A stretch of 64,000 bases of DNA, taken from assembly GCF_014280035.1 (NCBI RefSeq), contig NZ_CP047957.1:1860001-1924000 (forward strand), given 5' to 3'. The stretch comes from Synechococcus sp. A18-25c. Lineage in GTDB: Bacteria; Cyanobacteriota; Cyanobacteriia; PCC-6307; Cyanobiaceae. How positions within the stretch are numbered: position 1 is the stretch's first letter; every line of letters starts with the position of its first letter. The notes beneath the pieces are model-generated. The model made no database searches, was not told where the DNA came from, and saw only the letters and a program-made list of their open reading frames with translations. Below, in pieces: positions 53,538-62,370 of this stretch. A program made the position numbers and the translations under genes.

Positions 53538-54566
53538 ATGAGTGCGATGCGAGCGCTGTCTCTGGCTCTTCTGGCATCCCTGAGCACCTTGAGTTTGGGG
53601 GTTTCTGCCAAGCCCCTCGAAACCCTCACTGCTGGCGAGACGAGTGCCGCAGTCTTCACGACTCCGCTGGTGCTCAGCCAAGCCGAAGACCTTGCGCCTG
53701 AGGTGGCACCAACAGAAGACGAAGACGATTCCTGGCGGGTGTATCTCGATCTCTATGCCTTTTTAGTGCCCACCACCTACTCGACCACAGAAATCAACGG
53801 CAACCAATCCAAGGCGGCGCTGTCTCTCTCCGATGTGATCGACACCCTCGATGAGGCACTCACCCTCAAAGCACAGGTGGAATATGGCCGCTTTGGCTTC
53901 ATGGCCGGTGTGTATCACGGCAGCCTGTCCGACAGCCAATCGGCATCCTTCTACACGGAAACCAACAACCCTTTGCGGAATCAGCTCGGCGTCCCTGGCT
54001 TTCTGCGCGAGCGCACCCTGCGTGTCAAGGGTGATCTGGATCTTGACGTCGACGCCAACCAAACGGTCGTCGATCTCGCCTTCCGCTACCGGGGGGGAGC
54101 CATCCAGAAACCACGCATGGAGAAAGGCAGCAGCAGCTTCTTTGGCCTGGTCGGAGCCCGCATCATCGATGCCAACATCCACACCAGCTGGACACTGGAC
54201 AGCGAAGCCTCACTCACTGTTGAAGGACGACGCGTCAGCAAGGAGTACACCCGTGAGCTGCAGAAATCTTCAGACGAAAGCTACGGCAACACCTGGGTTC
54301 AACCCCTGATCGGTGTGTTTGGCACCTACGCCATTAGTGAAGACTGGCAAGCCTTTGCTTACCTTGATGTAGGTGGATTTGGACTGAGCGGAGAGCAAGA
54401 TTTGAGCGGAACCGCCCAGGCAGGCATTGCCTATGCCCTGGGGAACTCAGCTCAAGTCTCCCTCTCCTACAAATATTTCGGTCTTGATTACGCCGGAGGA
54501 GGTGGCAACGCTTACAGCGTGGATCAAAGCGGCGTGAACCTAGGCCTGCGCTGGCTGTTTGACTAA
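53538..54566 (+). CDS. Outer-membrane beta-barrel protein
   Basis: The 342-residue product has a signal peptide (LSLALLASLSTLSLGVSAKP), an acidic linker (EVAPTEDEDDSWRVYLDLYA), and then a series of long amphipathic strands ending in GVNLGLRWLFD, a typical barrel C-terminus with a penultimate Phe. Glycine-aromatic strands such as EYGRFGFMAGVYHGSL fit OMP families of proteobacterial style. It is divergent from the other barrel gene, with about 135 nt between starts, so the two may share regulation. The substrate is unknown. Confidence 0.72.
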   Translation: MSAMRALSLALLASLSTLSLGVSAKPLETLTAGETSAAVFTTPLVLSQAEDLAPEVAPTEDEDDSWRVYLDLYAFLVPTTYSTTEINGNQSKAALSLSDVIDTLDEALTLKAQVEYGRFGFMAGVYHGSLSDSQSASFYTETNNPLRNQLGVPGFLRERTLRVKGDLDLDVDANQTVVDLAFRYRGGAIQKPRMEKGSSSFFGLVGARIIDANIHTSWTLDSEASLTVEGRRVSKEYTRELQKSSDESYGNTWVQPLIGVFGTYAISEDWQAFAYLDVGGFGLSGEQDLSGTAQAGIAYALGNSAQVSLSYKYFGLDYAGGGGNAYSVDQSGVNLGLRWLFD

Positions 54567-54666
54567 TTCCACCGTCTCATCCATTCGGGAGTCTCTGGGA
54601 ATGGCTCCTTTATGAAACCGCGCCAGCCCTGGGCATAGCGTCTGTGAAGAGCCATGCCTGCAACGC

Positions 54667-56220
54667 TCAAATTTGTTCAATCGCTCCCAACGTCCAGGTG
54701 CGGTCAAACCACTCCTGGCCTGGGCCATACAGACGGAAGATGCCAAACCAACCCTTGCCAGGGACTGTTTTCACCCAATTGGTCTCCAAGCCATCCGGCG
54801 CTTCCGGTCCAAAATAGAGCGTGACGCTGCCATCGGCGTTCTCGACCATGTCGGTGTTGCGCTTGTTGTTCTTGCTGGGGTAGGGCATTGCCTCGCTCTG
54901 CAGCATCGAGCGAGTTTGTGGGTCGTAAACCACAAACGACCAAAACCGTTCAGCCGGAGGATTCGCGGGGATGGTGAGTTTGTAGCTGTTGCCGCCGTCG
55001 AGATAGGCACCGCTGCTGTCTCTGGAAACGAAGGCGTATTGCGAACCGACGCCCGGAAGTTCCAGAGCCATTGCCGGGGTATTCACCGTGGCGAGATAGA
55101 AGAACAGCGTGCGTCCATCCATATCGCGTCCACCATTGCCACCATTCACGAGATATTCGTGACTCCCCCCAGGGAATCCGGTCTGCCAGTAACCAGCCTT
55201 GTCCGGATAGATATAGGCCTTGGGGTCCTGGGGAGCAAACAGGATCGAACGTGCGGTGGCGTTGCCAATGGCAACTGCTTCGGTGAGCAAGGCCTTCTGC
55301 GCAGGCGATGGAGCAAAAGGCTTGCCTTTCTGAATGCCAATGGCCGAGGCCATCCCCAGCAATTCAGGTGAGAACACCTCTGACGGTTCACGCTGAATCA
55401 CATCATCCAGCTCCTCGTAAAACTTGAAGTCGTTGGCATGAATGGTGTTCACATTCAAACCGGTGAGGTTCTTGAACGTGTTGGGGGCGGGATTCATCCG
55501 CTGGGCATACGGATAGATCTTCAGATCATTCTGAAATGCATTTTTGGCCGTCTCCGTGCTGCCTTCAGCATCCAAGAAACCACGCAGAATCACCCAGTTG
55601 ATCAGACTCGGCGTGTTAGCCACGTAATAATCATCGGCATCAGCAGGAGCCGACTGACCAGGCCCAAGGATCAGATACTTGCCGCCACGGCCCTTGTCTG
55701 GACCGGGACCGCCCATGTCGATCACGAAGCGGAAAAAGGCATCATTCACCGTGCCCGGGCCCGTTCCGGCGGGCACTTCAACCACCATCGGGCCGTCGCT
55801 TAGGTCAATGAAGGCGGAGGCGTACACCGTGTCGGTGTTGCCTGTAAGCCAAAGAGAGTCTGAACTCATGAGATCTTCAAACACACCGATATCACGGTTC
55901 GTCTGAAGGCCATAGCCATCACGATGGCCCACATGCAGCATCTCAAGCGAAGCTGCAGGCATGAAGTTCAGAAAGGTCTGCACACCGCGGCCCAAGTCCA
56001 CCTGACGGCGGGCCTTGCGCATGGTTTCATCGTCCGGGAAACCATCGAAATAATTGAACGTGCCGATTCGGGTGGTCACCGAATCCGGCGTCAACACATC
56101 CACAGGGATTGGTGTGTTGTAGCCCTTGGGCACGACATCAGCAGCTTGGAGCGCAGAACCACTGCATGCCAAAAACAAGGCGGAAAGGACAGTGGAAGGG
56201 AGGTGCTTGAAACGAGTCAT
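54667..56220 (-). CDS. Exported DUF1254/DUF1214 protein, copy A
   Basis: The 517-residue product has a signal peptide (LPSTVLSALFLACSGSALQA). The N-terminal DUF1254 part has LTGNTDTVYASAFIDLSDGP and VNDAFFRFVIDMGGPG. The C-terminal DUF1214 part has RFWSFVVYDPQTRSMLQ, NADGSVTLYFGPEAPDG and GKGWFGIFRLYGP. It is a periplasmic protein of unknown enzymatic role. It shares most of its length with the next gene, so the pair is a tandem duplication. The intergenic gap is 37 nt, suggesting one transcript. Confidence 0.88.
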   Translation of the reverse strand: MTRFKHLPSTVLSALFLACSGSALQAADVVPKGYNTPIPVDVLTPDSVTTRIGTFNYFDGFPDDETMRKARRQVDLGRGVQTFLNFMPAASLEMLHVGHRDGYGLQTNRDIGVFEDLMSSDSLWLTGNTDTVYASAFIDLSDGPMVVEVPAGTGPGTVNDAFFRFVIDMGGPGPDKGRGGKYLILGPGQSAPADADDYYVANTPSLINWVILRGFLDAEGSTETAKNAFQNDLKIYPYAQRMNPAPNTFKNLTGLNVNTIHANDFKFYEELDDVIQREPSEVFSPELLGMASAIGIQKGKPFAPSPAQKALLTEAVAIGNATARSILFAPQDPKAYIYPDKAGYWQTGFPGGSHEYLVNGGNGGRDMDGRTLFFYLATVNTPAMALELPGVGSQYAFVSRDSSGAYLDGGNSYKLTIPANPPAERFWSFVVYDPQTRSMLQSEAMPYPSKNNKRNTDMVENADGSVTLYFGPEAPDGLETNWVKTVPGKGWFGIFRLYGPGQEWFDRTWTLGAIEQI

Positions 56221-56257
56221 GGTTGAGGTTGGAAAGTGAAATCGATCGATTTAAATC

Positions 56258-57847
56258 TCAACCGAGAGGCTGAATATCATTGAGCTGCCAGGTCTTATCG
56301 AACCACGGCTGCAGAGGGCCATAAAGCCGGAAAACAGCGAACCAACCCTTACCAGGAACAGTCTGAATCCAGTTCGATTCCTTGCCTTCTGGCGCTGTTG
56401 GGCCGAAATACAAATCAATGGTGCCGTCTGCATTCACGACCATGTCTTGGTTGCGCATGCTGTTCTTACTCGGAAGCGGCTGATCGGTCTGTAGCTCAGA
56501 ACGGGTCTGAGGGTCATAGACCACCATCGACCAGAAATCCTTGGCGGGGACGTCAGCATCAACCGTGAATTTGTAGGTCTTGCTGCCATCGAGATAGGCA
56601 CCCGTGGCATCCGTGGCCACTACCCCGTATTGAGAACCAACGCCCACCATCTTCAACACCATGGCCGGCGTATTAACGGTGTAGCCCCAAAAGAAATTGT
56701 TGCGAGCATCGAGATTCCGACCACCCTTACCGCCATCAATCAGCCATTCATGGCTCCCACCACCAAATGGCGTAAACCATTGCTTCCCCTCATAAAAATA
56801 GACATCGGGATTGCGTGGCTTGCCCATATCAGCACGCACATACGCAACACCAACCTGCACTGCCTCCTCCAGCACAGCGCGATCCTGCGCACTGGGTGCA
56901 AATGGCTTTCCTTTTTCCAGACCAATCGCGGAAGCTAAACCCCTTAATTCAGGATCGAGCAGGCTGATCGGCTCTCTCTGAATCACCACATCAAGCTCTT
57001 CATAGAAATGGAAATTATTGGCATGCACTGTATTAAAAATCGCCTCTCCCCCCTGGATAAAGATCATTTCCGGAGGGTTGTCTTTGCGCGAGAGAGGGTA
57101 GAGCCTGAGGCCCTCTTGATAGTTCGAAACAGCCTTGTCAGGCTTCCCCTCATCATCAAGGAAAGCTCTCAAAATCAACCAGTTGGAGTAACTGGGAGAG
57201 CGAAACACAAAGTAGCCATCGGTATTCGCCGGCTCCGCATCATCCGGGCCCAGAATCAAATAGTTGCCACCCTTGCCCCGGTCTGGACCCGGTGCACCGG
57301 TATCCGCAACGAAACGGAAAAAAGCATCGTTGATGGTGCCAGGGCCTAAACCTGCTGGGATTTCGATCACCATCGGCCCTGTCTCCTTCAAATTGAAAAA
57401 GGCGGAGCCATACACCGTGTCAGTGTTGCCAGTTAAAAAAAGCGGATTTGACGTAAGCGGCGCCATCAACATCACTTTGTTGTAGGCATCCACCCCCATC
57501 TCAGCATGGCCTGCACGAAGCATTTCAATGCTGGCAGCAGGCATCAATGTGAGAAAGGTTTCATAAGCACGGATGAACTTGAGATTGTCAAAACTAGTGT
57601 CAACCGTGGCAGCATCGGGCATGCCATCGAAAAAACGGAAGGTGCCCACGCTGGTGTTCACCTGGTCAGGCGTAAACAGCTCTTCAGGGATCGGCGTGGT
57701 GTAGCCCTCAGGCACCTGCGCCTTCACGCCATGGCTGGATGCACCAACAGTGGCCAATGCCAATGCAGACAGGAGCAAGGCTGAGGAACGCCTGCGCCAT
57801 TGGCGGGAAACACCTGACATACCCAAGTCATCGACAATTCTGTTCAT
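56258..57847 (-). CDS. Exported DUF1254/DUF1214 protein, copy B
   Basis: The 529-residue product is a paralogue of copy A with the same blocks: LTGNTDTVYGSAFFNLKETG, INDAFFRFVADTGAPGPDRG, DFWSMVVYDPQTRSELQTDQ and GKGWFAVFRLYGPLQPWFDK. It has a twin-arginine-like or long Sec signal (SRQWRRRSSALLLSALALAT). The ATG at 57847 was preferred over the upstream ATG at 57889. It lies first in the two-gene unit. The function is unknown; members often occur with outer-membrane and sulfatase-type genes in marine bacteria. Confidence 0.88.
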   Translation of the reverse strand: MNRIVDDLGMSGVSRQWRRRSSALLLSALALATVGASSHGVKAQVPEGYTTPIPEELFTPDQVNTSVGTFRFFDGMPDAATVDTSFDNLKFIRAYETFLTLMPAASIEMLRAGHAEMGVDAYNKVMLMAPLTSNPLFLTGNTDTVYGSAFFNLKETGPMVIEIPAGLGPGTINDAFFRFVADTGAPGPDRGKGGNYLILGPDDAEPANTDGYFVFRSPSYSNWLILRAFLDDEGKPDKAVSNYQEGLRLYPLSRKDNPPEMIFIQGGEAIFNTVHANNFHFYEELDVVIQREPISLLDPELRGLASAIGLEKGKPFAPSAQDRAVLEEAVQVGVAYVRADMGKPRNPDVYFYEGKQWFTPFGGGSHEWLIDGGKGGRNLDARNNFFWGYTVNTPAMVLKMVGVGSQYGVVATDATGAYLDGSKTYKFTVDADVPAKDFWSMVVYDPQTRSELQTDQPLPSKNSMRNQDMVVNADGTIDLYFGPTAPEGKESNWIQTVPGKGWFAVFRLYGPLQPWFDKTWQLNDIQPLG

Positions 57848-58052
57848 TCTTTTTCTAGCCACAAGGCAAGAAATGAACAACAAAATCAATCAAAAACTGC
57901 CCGATTGGGAGCAAGCATACAAAAGGCATTCAATAACGGAACGAAAGCTTCTTTACGTCGGCATAAAAACAATGATCCGGAGATTCGATAGGTCTTTCTG
58001 GCAACTTGCATGACAAGGCCTCAGCACCTGTCAGCCAGAAGGCATCCTTCCT

Positions 58053-58418
58053 TCAGGTCCATGCAAAAGCCCGGGTGTGATTCCAGGCTTTCCAAGTATC
58101 GGAGTTCAAGTCCGACCTGATCTGAAGCTCGGGCCAGCCCCATGAACCGTCAAGATCATTGGGTGTCAGGGTGTCGATCCGCAGCGTGGCATTTCAACCC
58201 TGTTCAATCTCAATTGTGGTGTCTTCACTGCAATTTCCGCCCAGGCTGATCACCACATCACCATCAGGGTTGGTTTTGGCGAAGGTGCTGTCGAGGTTGT
58301 CGTTCTTGCTTACAGCAAAACCTTTCTTGTCTCAGACGGTGACCGACCAAACCGCCACACGCCACAGCGACGCCAACACAGCAGAGACATGACGCAACGG
58401 ACGACGTGGCGCAGTCAT
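58053..58418 (-). pseudogene. Degenerate DUF1214 domain gene
   Basis: One minus-strand frame reads VAVWSVTV, stop, DKKGFAVSKNDNLDSTFAKT, NPDGDVVISLGGN, IEIEQG, stop, NATLRIDTLTPND and GSWGWPELQ. This is the C-terminal DUF1214 pattern (WSVTVYD..GF, a Trp expected in EGWNATLRI). The stops are TGA at 58332-58334 and 58194-58196. The N-terminal domain is gone. It lies just upstream of the two intact DUF1254 genes and looks like a third, dead relative of a different subtype. Confidence 0.65.
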
Positions 58419-58577
58419 GGCTGAAACAAAGTTTGCCGACGTCTTAGCCACAACGACCTCTACCGTCAGGCCTCCGTGGGGGCGATTATCGACACTTCCC
58501 ACCACTGGGATTAGCCAATGCAGCACAGGCCTGGAATAAAACCAGGGCCTGGGTCGTCAGCCCAGCACAATGGCTTG

Positions 58578-59858
58578 ATGATCGATGTGATCGGCACCGA
58601 CGCTGGCGCCCCAGGCACGCTCCCGCCTGCGGCTCAGCGTTTGGTGCAGCAGGCCCAGCTAGTGGCTGCACCGAAGCGGGTGCTGCCGGCGTTGCAGCAG
58701 TGGCCGGGATGCCCCCCCAACCTGCGCTGGATGGCTAGCGACGATCCGATTGCTCTCAGCGACATCTTGCTGAAGCTGGAGCCGGGTCAACAGGCTGTGG
58801 TGCTGGCGAGTGGTGATCCGCTCTGGTTCGGGATTGGCAGGATCCTGATCGAACGCTTGGGGCGCGACAACCTGCGCTTTCATCCAGGGCCGAGTTCACT
58901 GCAGCTGGCCTTCGCACGCCTGGGCCGGCCCTGGCAGAACGCTGAGTGGATCAGCCTGCACGGACGCGACCCAGCACCCTTGGCGCGCCGGCTGCAGCAA
59001 CGCCCCAACGCCTTAGCGGTGCTCACCGATCCCAGCCGCGGTGGTGTGGCCGACGTGCGCAGCATTTTGCACACCAGCGGCCTGGAGGCCAGCTACGCCC
59101 TTTGGCTCTGCGAGGCCCTCGGCCATGGGGATGAACGGGTGCAACAACTGGCTCCCACCGATGCGATCCCCAGCGATCTCAACCCCCTACACCTGGTGGT
59201 GCTGCTGGCAGAGCCCGCGGCAGACCCAATCCCAGATCAGCTACCCCTCTTCGGCATCGAAGACGGCATTTACCTCCAGCACGACGACCGTCCCGGCCTG
59301 ATGACCAAGCGGGAGGTGCGCATCCAGCTGCTGGCCGAGCTCGACTTGCCTCCCACGGGTGTGCTGTGGGACCTGGGGGCCGGCACCGGCAGCGTTGGGC
59401 TGGAAGCCCTGCGTCTGCAACCGCAGCTGCAACTCATGGCGGTGGAGCGTCGCAGCGGCGGCGGCAGACTGATCCACGCCAATGCCCGGCGCCTGGGAGT
59501 GGAGCCGGCGGCGGTGATCGAAGGCGATGCGCTCTCCGTTTTGGAGCAGCTGCCCGATCCCGATCGGGTGCTGCTGGGCGGCGGCGGCCGTCAACGCCAA
59601 GCGCTGTTGCAGGCGGTGATCGCGCGCATGAGGCCTGGCGGAGTGGTGGTAATTCCCATGGCCACCCTGGAAGCCGTGGGGGAACTGCGGCCACTGCTGA
59701 GCGAAGCCGGCTGGAGCGTGCGCATGCACCAACATCAGAGTTGGCGCGGGATGCCTCTGGCAGAAGGGACGCGGTTGTCGCCGATGAACCCGGTTCTGGT
59801 GCTGCAGGGCCGCAAGCTCCGGCACGGCCCTCCAGAATCGACGATCACGCACCGCTAA
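58578..59858 (+). CDS. cobL: Precorrin-6Y methyltransferase/decarboxylase, CobL (CbiE-CbiT fusion)
   Basis: This protein of about 426 residues acts in corrin ring synthesis. The N-terminal CbiE-like tetrapyrrole methylase has IDVIGTDAGAPGTLPPAAQR, VVLASGDPLWFGIGRIL and FHPGPSSLQLAFARLG. The C-terminal CbiT-like half, from about 250, has TKREVRIQLLAELDLPPTGV, LWDLGAGTGSVGLEAL and MRPGGVVVIPMATLE, the SAM-binding motifs. It complements cobQ at 13 kb. I chose the ATG at 58578 because it begins directly at the methylase strand. Confidence 0.93.
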   Translation: MIDVIGTDAGAPGTLPPAAQRLVQQAQLVAAPKRVLPALQQWPGCPPNLRWMASDDPIALSDILLKLEPGQQAVVLASGDPLWFGIGRILIERLGRDNLRFHPGPSSLQLAFARLGRPWQNAEWISLHGRDPAPLARRLQQRPNALAVLTDPSRGGVADVRSILHTSGLEASYALWLCEALGHGDERVQQLAPTDAIPSDLNPLHLVVLLAEPAADPIPDQLPLFGIEDGIYLQHDDRPGLMTKREVRIQLLAELDLPPTGVLWDLGAGTGSVGLEALRLQPQLQLMAVERRSGGGRLIHANARRLGVEPAAVIEGDALSVLEQLPDPDRVLLGGGGRQRQALLQAVIARMRPGGVVVIPMATLEAVGELRPLLSEAGWSVRMHQHQSWRGMPLAEGTRLSPMNPVLVLQGRKLRHGPPESTITHR

Positions 59859-59861
59859 TCC

Positions 59862-59984
59862 ATGCCGCTTCAGAAAGACAAGCAGGTCTCGCCGATGCGC
59901 ATGAAGATCACCCTGCTGATCGCGGGTTTTGGCCCGCTGCTCGCCGTCGGCCTGTTTCTGCAGTCCAAAGGCTTCTTCGGCTAG
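59862..59984 (+). CDS. 40-residue single-helix membrane protein
   Basis: ATG at 59862 opens MPLQKDKQVSPMRMKITLLI, continuing AGFGPLLAVGLFLQSKGFFG. A basic N-terminus is followed by one membrane helix and a short tail. It starts 3 nt after the cobL stop, which suggests co-expression. Small proteins of this build are common in cyanobacterial photosystem and NDH-1 complexes, but I cannot match it to a named subunit. A plus-strand gene this short is easily missed in automated annotation. Confidence 0.6.
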   Translation: MPLQKDKQVSPMRMKITLLIAGFGPLLAVGLFLQSKGFFG

Positions 59985-60028
59985 CCATACAACCACAGAA
60001 AGCACGCCGACGTGACGCCTAAAACACG

Positions 60029-60484
60029 TTATTGCGTTAACGACGTGCCAAAAGGTGCGATTTGAACAGCATCACCCACGCGAATACCCAGCCGTGCCGC
60101 CTCACCGGCGCCGATTTCGATCACACCGTCAACGAAGTCTGCACGGGCGTTCTGGTCGGCATCCGCCCAATACGACGGGCATGGGAGTCCAGGACAGACC
60201 GGCACCTGTGCAGCGATGTCCAGCACCTTGCCGTCGCGCACAAACACCATGTCGAGCGGAGCAAGGGTGTTGTGCATCCAAAAGCGCAGTGGCTGGGAGG
60301 GCTTCACCGGAAACCACATGCCACGCAGGGGTGGCAGAGCCGGCCGTTGCATCATTCCCAGCTGCTGCTCCCAAGCCGTGTCGGCCACTTCCAGGGCAAT
60401 GCACAGCGACGGGCGTTGATCCAGACACCACTGCGCTTCGATCGGCAGAGTCTGCGGTGGCAGGGTCTGAGGCGGCAGGTCCAT
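60029..60484 (-). CDS. DUF192 family protein
   Basis: The 151-residue product has the DUF192 fold: LEVADTAWEQQLGMMQRPAL, MWFPVKPSQPLRFWMHNTLA, PLDMVFVRDGKVLDI and VIEIGAGEAARLGIRVGDAV. Most members are exported, but no signal peptide is seen here. The function is unknown. The start codon shares a base with the stop of the response-regulator gene, so the three minus-strand genes from 62108 to 60029 form one overlapping operon. Confidence 0.85.
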   Translation of the reverse strand: MDLPPQTLPPQTLPIEAQWCLDQRPSLCIALEVADTAWEQQLGMMQRPALPPLRGMWFPVKPSQPLRFWMHNTLAPLDMVFVRDGKVLDIAAQVPVCPGLPCPSYWADADQNARADFVDGVIEIGAGEAARLGIRVGDAVQIAPFGTSLTQ

Positions 60485-61203
60485 CAGCGCGGTTCCAGCT
60501 TGGGGAACCCATCACTGAGGCAGTAGCCGCGGCCACGGATGGTATGAATCAGGCGGGCTTCTCCGGATTCCTCCAGTTTCTGGCGCAGATAGCGCACATA
60601 CACCTCGATCACATTGCTGGAGGATCCCTGCTCGTCATTCCAGACCTCGCGCAGAATCCGATCGCGACTAACTACCGTGCCGCGTTGCTCCAACAACAGC
60701 AGCAGCAGGGAGTATTCACGCGCCGTCAAAGCAACCGGACGACTGCCCCGACGCACCTGTCGGGACGCCAGATCGACACTCAGGTTGCCGATCTGCATCA
60801 TGGGGCGCCGCTGCTGACTCTGAGCCTGAATCGCCAGATGCAGGCGCAAGCGCTGGAGCAGATCACTGGGTCCAACTGAGGGGAACCAGAAGTCATCCGC
60901 CCCGCAGGCGAACACGTGCTCCCGAGCTGCCACGCTGTCGTCCCGCACGCCAATCAGGATCGGCAACGCCCCGAACCGGCGCCGCAGATCGCTGACCCTG
61001 TCCGCTTGATCATCGGCAAGAATCGCCGCGACCGGATGGGATGGGCCTTCCGCGGACACTCCACTGGCGGCGCCACTGCCCCAGTCGAGCGGTTGGTAAC
61101 CGGAGGCCTTCAAGCGGTCCGCCAAGGCCACCGCCTGGCCGCCCACCAACAGCACCAAATCCCCGCCGGTGTGAGCAATCGCGTTGGCATCGATGCGCGT
61201 CAT
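60484..61203 (-). CDS. OmpR-type response regulator with an atypical receiver
   Basis: The C-terminal half (from about residue 135) is a winged-helix DNA-binding domain: [40 protein letters not shown] and [15 protein letters not shown] with [12 protein letters not shown]. The N-terminal receiver lacks the usual acidic pair after the first strand (LVLLVGGQA), and the conserved Lys is missing ([13 protein letters not shown]). It may therefore work without phosphorylation. It overlaps NAD kinase upstream by 4 nt and DUF192 downstream. The target genes are unknown. Confidence 0.85.
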   Translation of the reverse strand: MTRIDANAIAHTGGDLVLLVGGQAVALADRLKASGYQPLDWGSGAASGVSAEGPSHPVAAILADDQADRVSDLRRRFGALPILIGVRDDSVAAREHVFACGADDFWFPSVGPSDLLQRLRLHLAIQAQSQQRRPMMQIGNLSVDLASRQVRRGSRPVALTAREYSLLLLLLEQRGTVVSRDRILREVWNDEQGSSSNVIEVYVRYLRQKLEESGEARLIHTIRGRGYCLSDGFPKLEPR

Positions 61204-62108
61204 GGGCGATCCGGCTTGGCCACGTGGGGAAGCCCCCAGCCCAACTTGTTGCGCAACACCTGAAAGAACTCGTGATCGGTGAGCCGCACGAAACGCACGG
61301 GATGGTCACTGCGACGGATCAGCACTCGGTCTTCCGGCCACACATAACAACCTGCGCTGCCATCCACCACCATCATCAGACGCTCGGGCGTGGCCGGAAA
61401 CACGGTGACCGGCTCAGCGTCACTGAACACCAGGGCCCGTGAAGCCAGCGAATGGGGGGCGATCGGCGTGAGCTGCAGCACCGGGCAATCCGGCGTGATC
61501 ACCGGACCGCCGGCGCTGAGGGCATAGGCGGTCGAGCCGGTGGGCGTCGACAGGATCACACCATCGGCAGAGATATCCACCGGCGCATGGCGTCCGATCG
61601 CGATCTCGAAATGGCACATGCTGGTGAGCGGTTCCCGATGCAGGGCCATCTCATTCAGTGATAACGCCTCCCAGCGACGCTGATCCCCTCGCATCACACT
61701 CACCACCAGATTGGCGCGCTCTTCAATCGTCCACTGCTGGGTGAGCACCTGCTTCAGCGCCCGGTCCAGGTCATCGAGGTAGGCCTCGGCAAGAAAGCCG
61801 AGATGACCGGTGTTGATCGTGAGAATCGGCACACCAACCGGCGCCGTCTGACGCGCAGCCGACAGCACCGTGCCATCGCCCCCCAGCACGATCGCCAGCA
61901 CCATCGACTGATCAAATCCCTCGGGCACGCAAGCTGCATAACCAAGCATGCGCAGGTGCTGATCGGGATTGGCAAAGCCGACCATCCCACCCGAGCTACT
62001 GGCGCGCACCACTTCATGGCCACCACGCTCAAGTTGCGACTGAATCGCAGTGGCTGTTTCGACAGCCAATGGCTTGCCATCATTGACGATCAGTCCTACC
62101 CGGGGCAC
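61200..62108 (-). CDS. nadK: NAD kinase
   Basis: This 302-residue cytoplasmic enzyme phosphorylates NAD to NADP. Motifs: [18 protein letters not shown] with the catalytic Asp, [12 protein letters not shown], the NE block [11 protein letters not shown], and [16 protein letters not shown]. The length is normal. Cyanobacteria usually have two NAD kinases; which paralogue this is cannot be told here. It is the first gene of the overlapping set with the response regulator and DUF192. Confidence 0.95.
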   Translation of the reverse strand: MPRVGLIVNDGKPLAVETATAIQSQLERGGHEVVRASSSGGMVGFANPDQHLRMLGYAACVPEGFDQSMVLAIVLGGDGTVLSAARQTAPVGVPILTINTGHLGFLAEAYLDDLDRALKQVLTQQWTIEERANLVVSVMRGDQRRWEALSLNEMALHREPLTSMCHFEIAIGRHAPVDISADGVILSTPTGSTAYALSAGGPVITPDCPVLQLTPIAPHSLASRALVFSDAEPVTVFPATPERLMMVVDGSAGCYVWPEDRVLIRRSDHPVRFVRLTDHEFFQVLRNKLGWGLPHVAKPDRP

Positions 62109-62243
62109 CGATCGCAGCCAGCAACAGCCCGATCAGTTTATGAGAACACTTCGTCTCTCGACCACAGACTAAGGATTTGTGATTCAGCGCCAGCAGGAAC
62201 GCAGCAGTGACGCAAGAGGCGCCCACTGAGGGCGCACCTCCGC

Positions 62244-62312
62244 CGAAGTGTCGACAGCGAGCCTCGTCCCATGGTGCGCCCATCCGCCCGTGATTTCGAT
62301 CGAAGTGTCGAC
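62244..62312. repeat. Direct repeat of CGAAGTGTCGAC
   Basis: The 12-mer occurs at 62244-62255 and 62301-62312, in the gap between nadK and the exported protein gene. A repeated site in a divergent promoter region could be an operator. Confidence 0.35.
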
Positions 62313-62370
62313 CAACTCGTCATTTCATGTCTATGAAAGAAAAAGCACCGTCCTCGAAGCAGCGACCTCC

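Noticed and set aside
59241-60005. Minus-strand 254-codon Gln/His-rich frame
   Set aside because: It is antisense to cobL and the 40-residue membrane protein gene; it has no recognisable domain.
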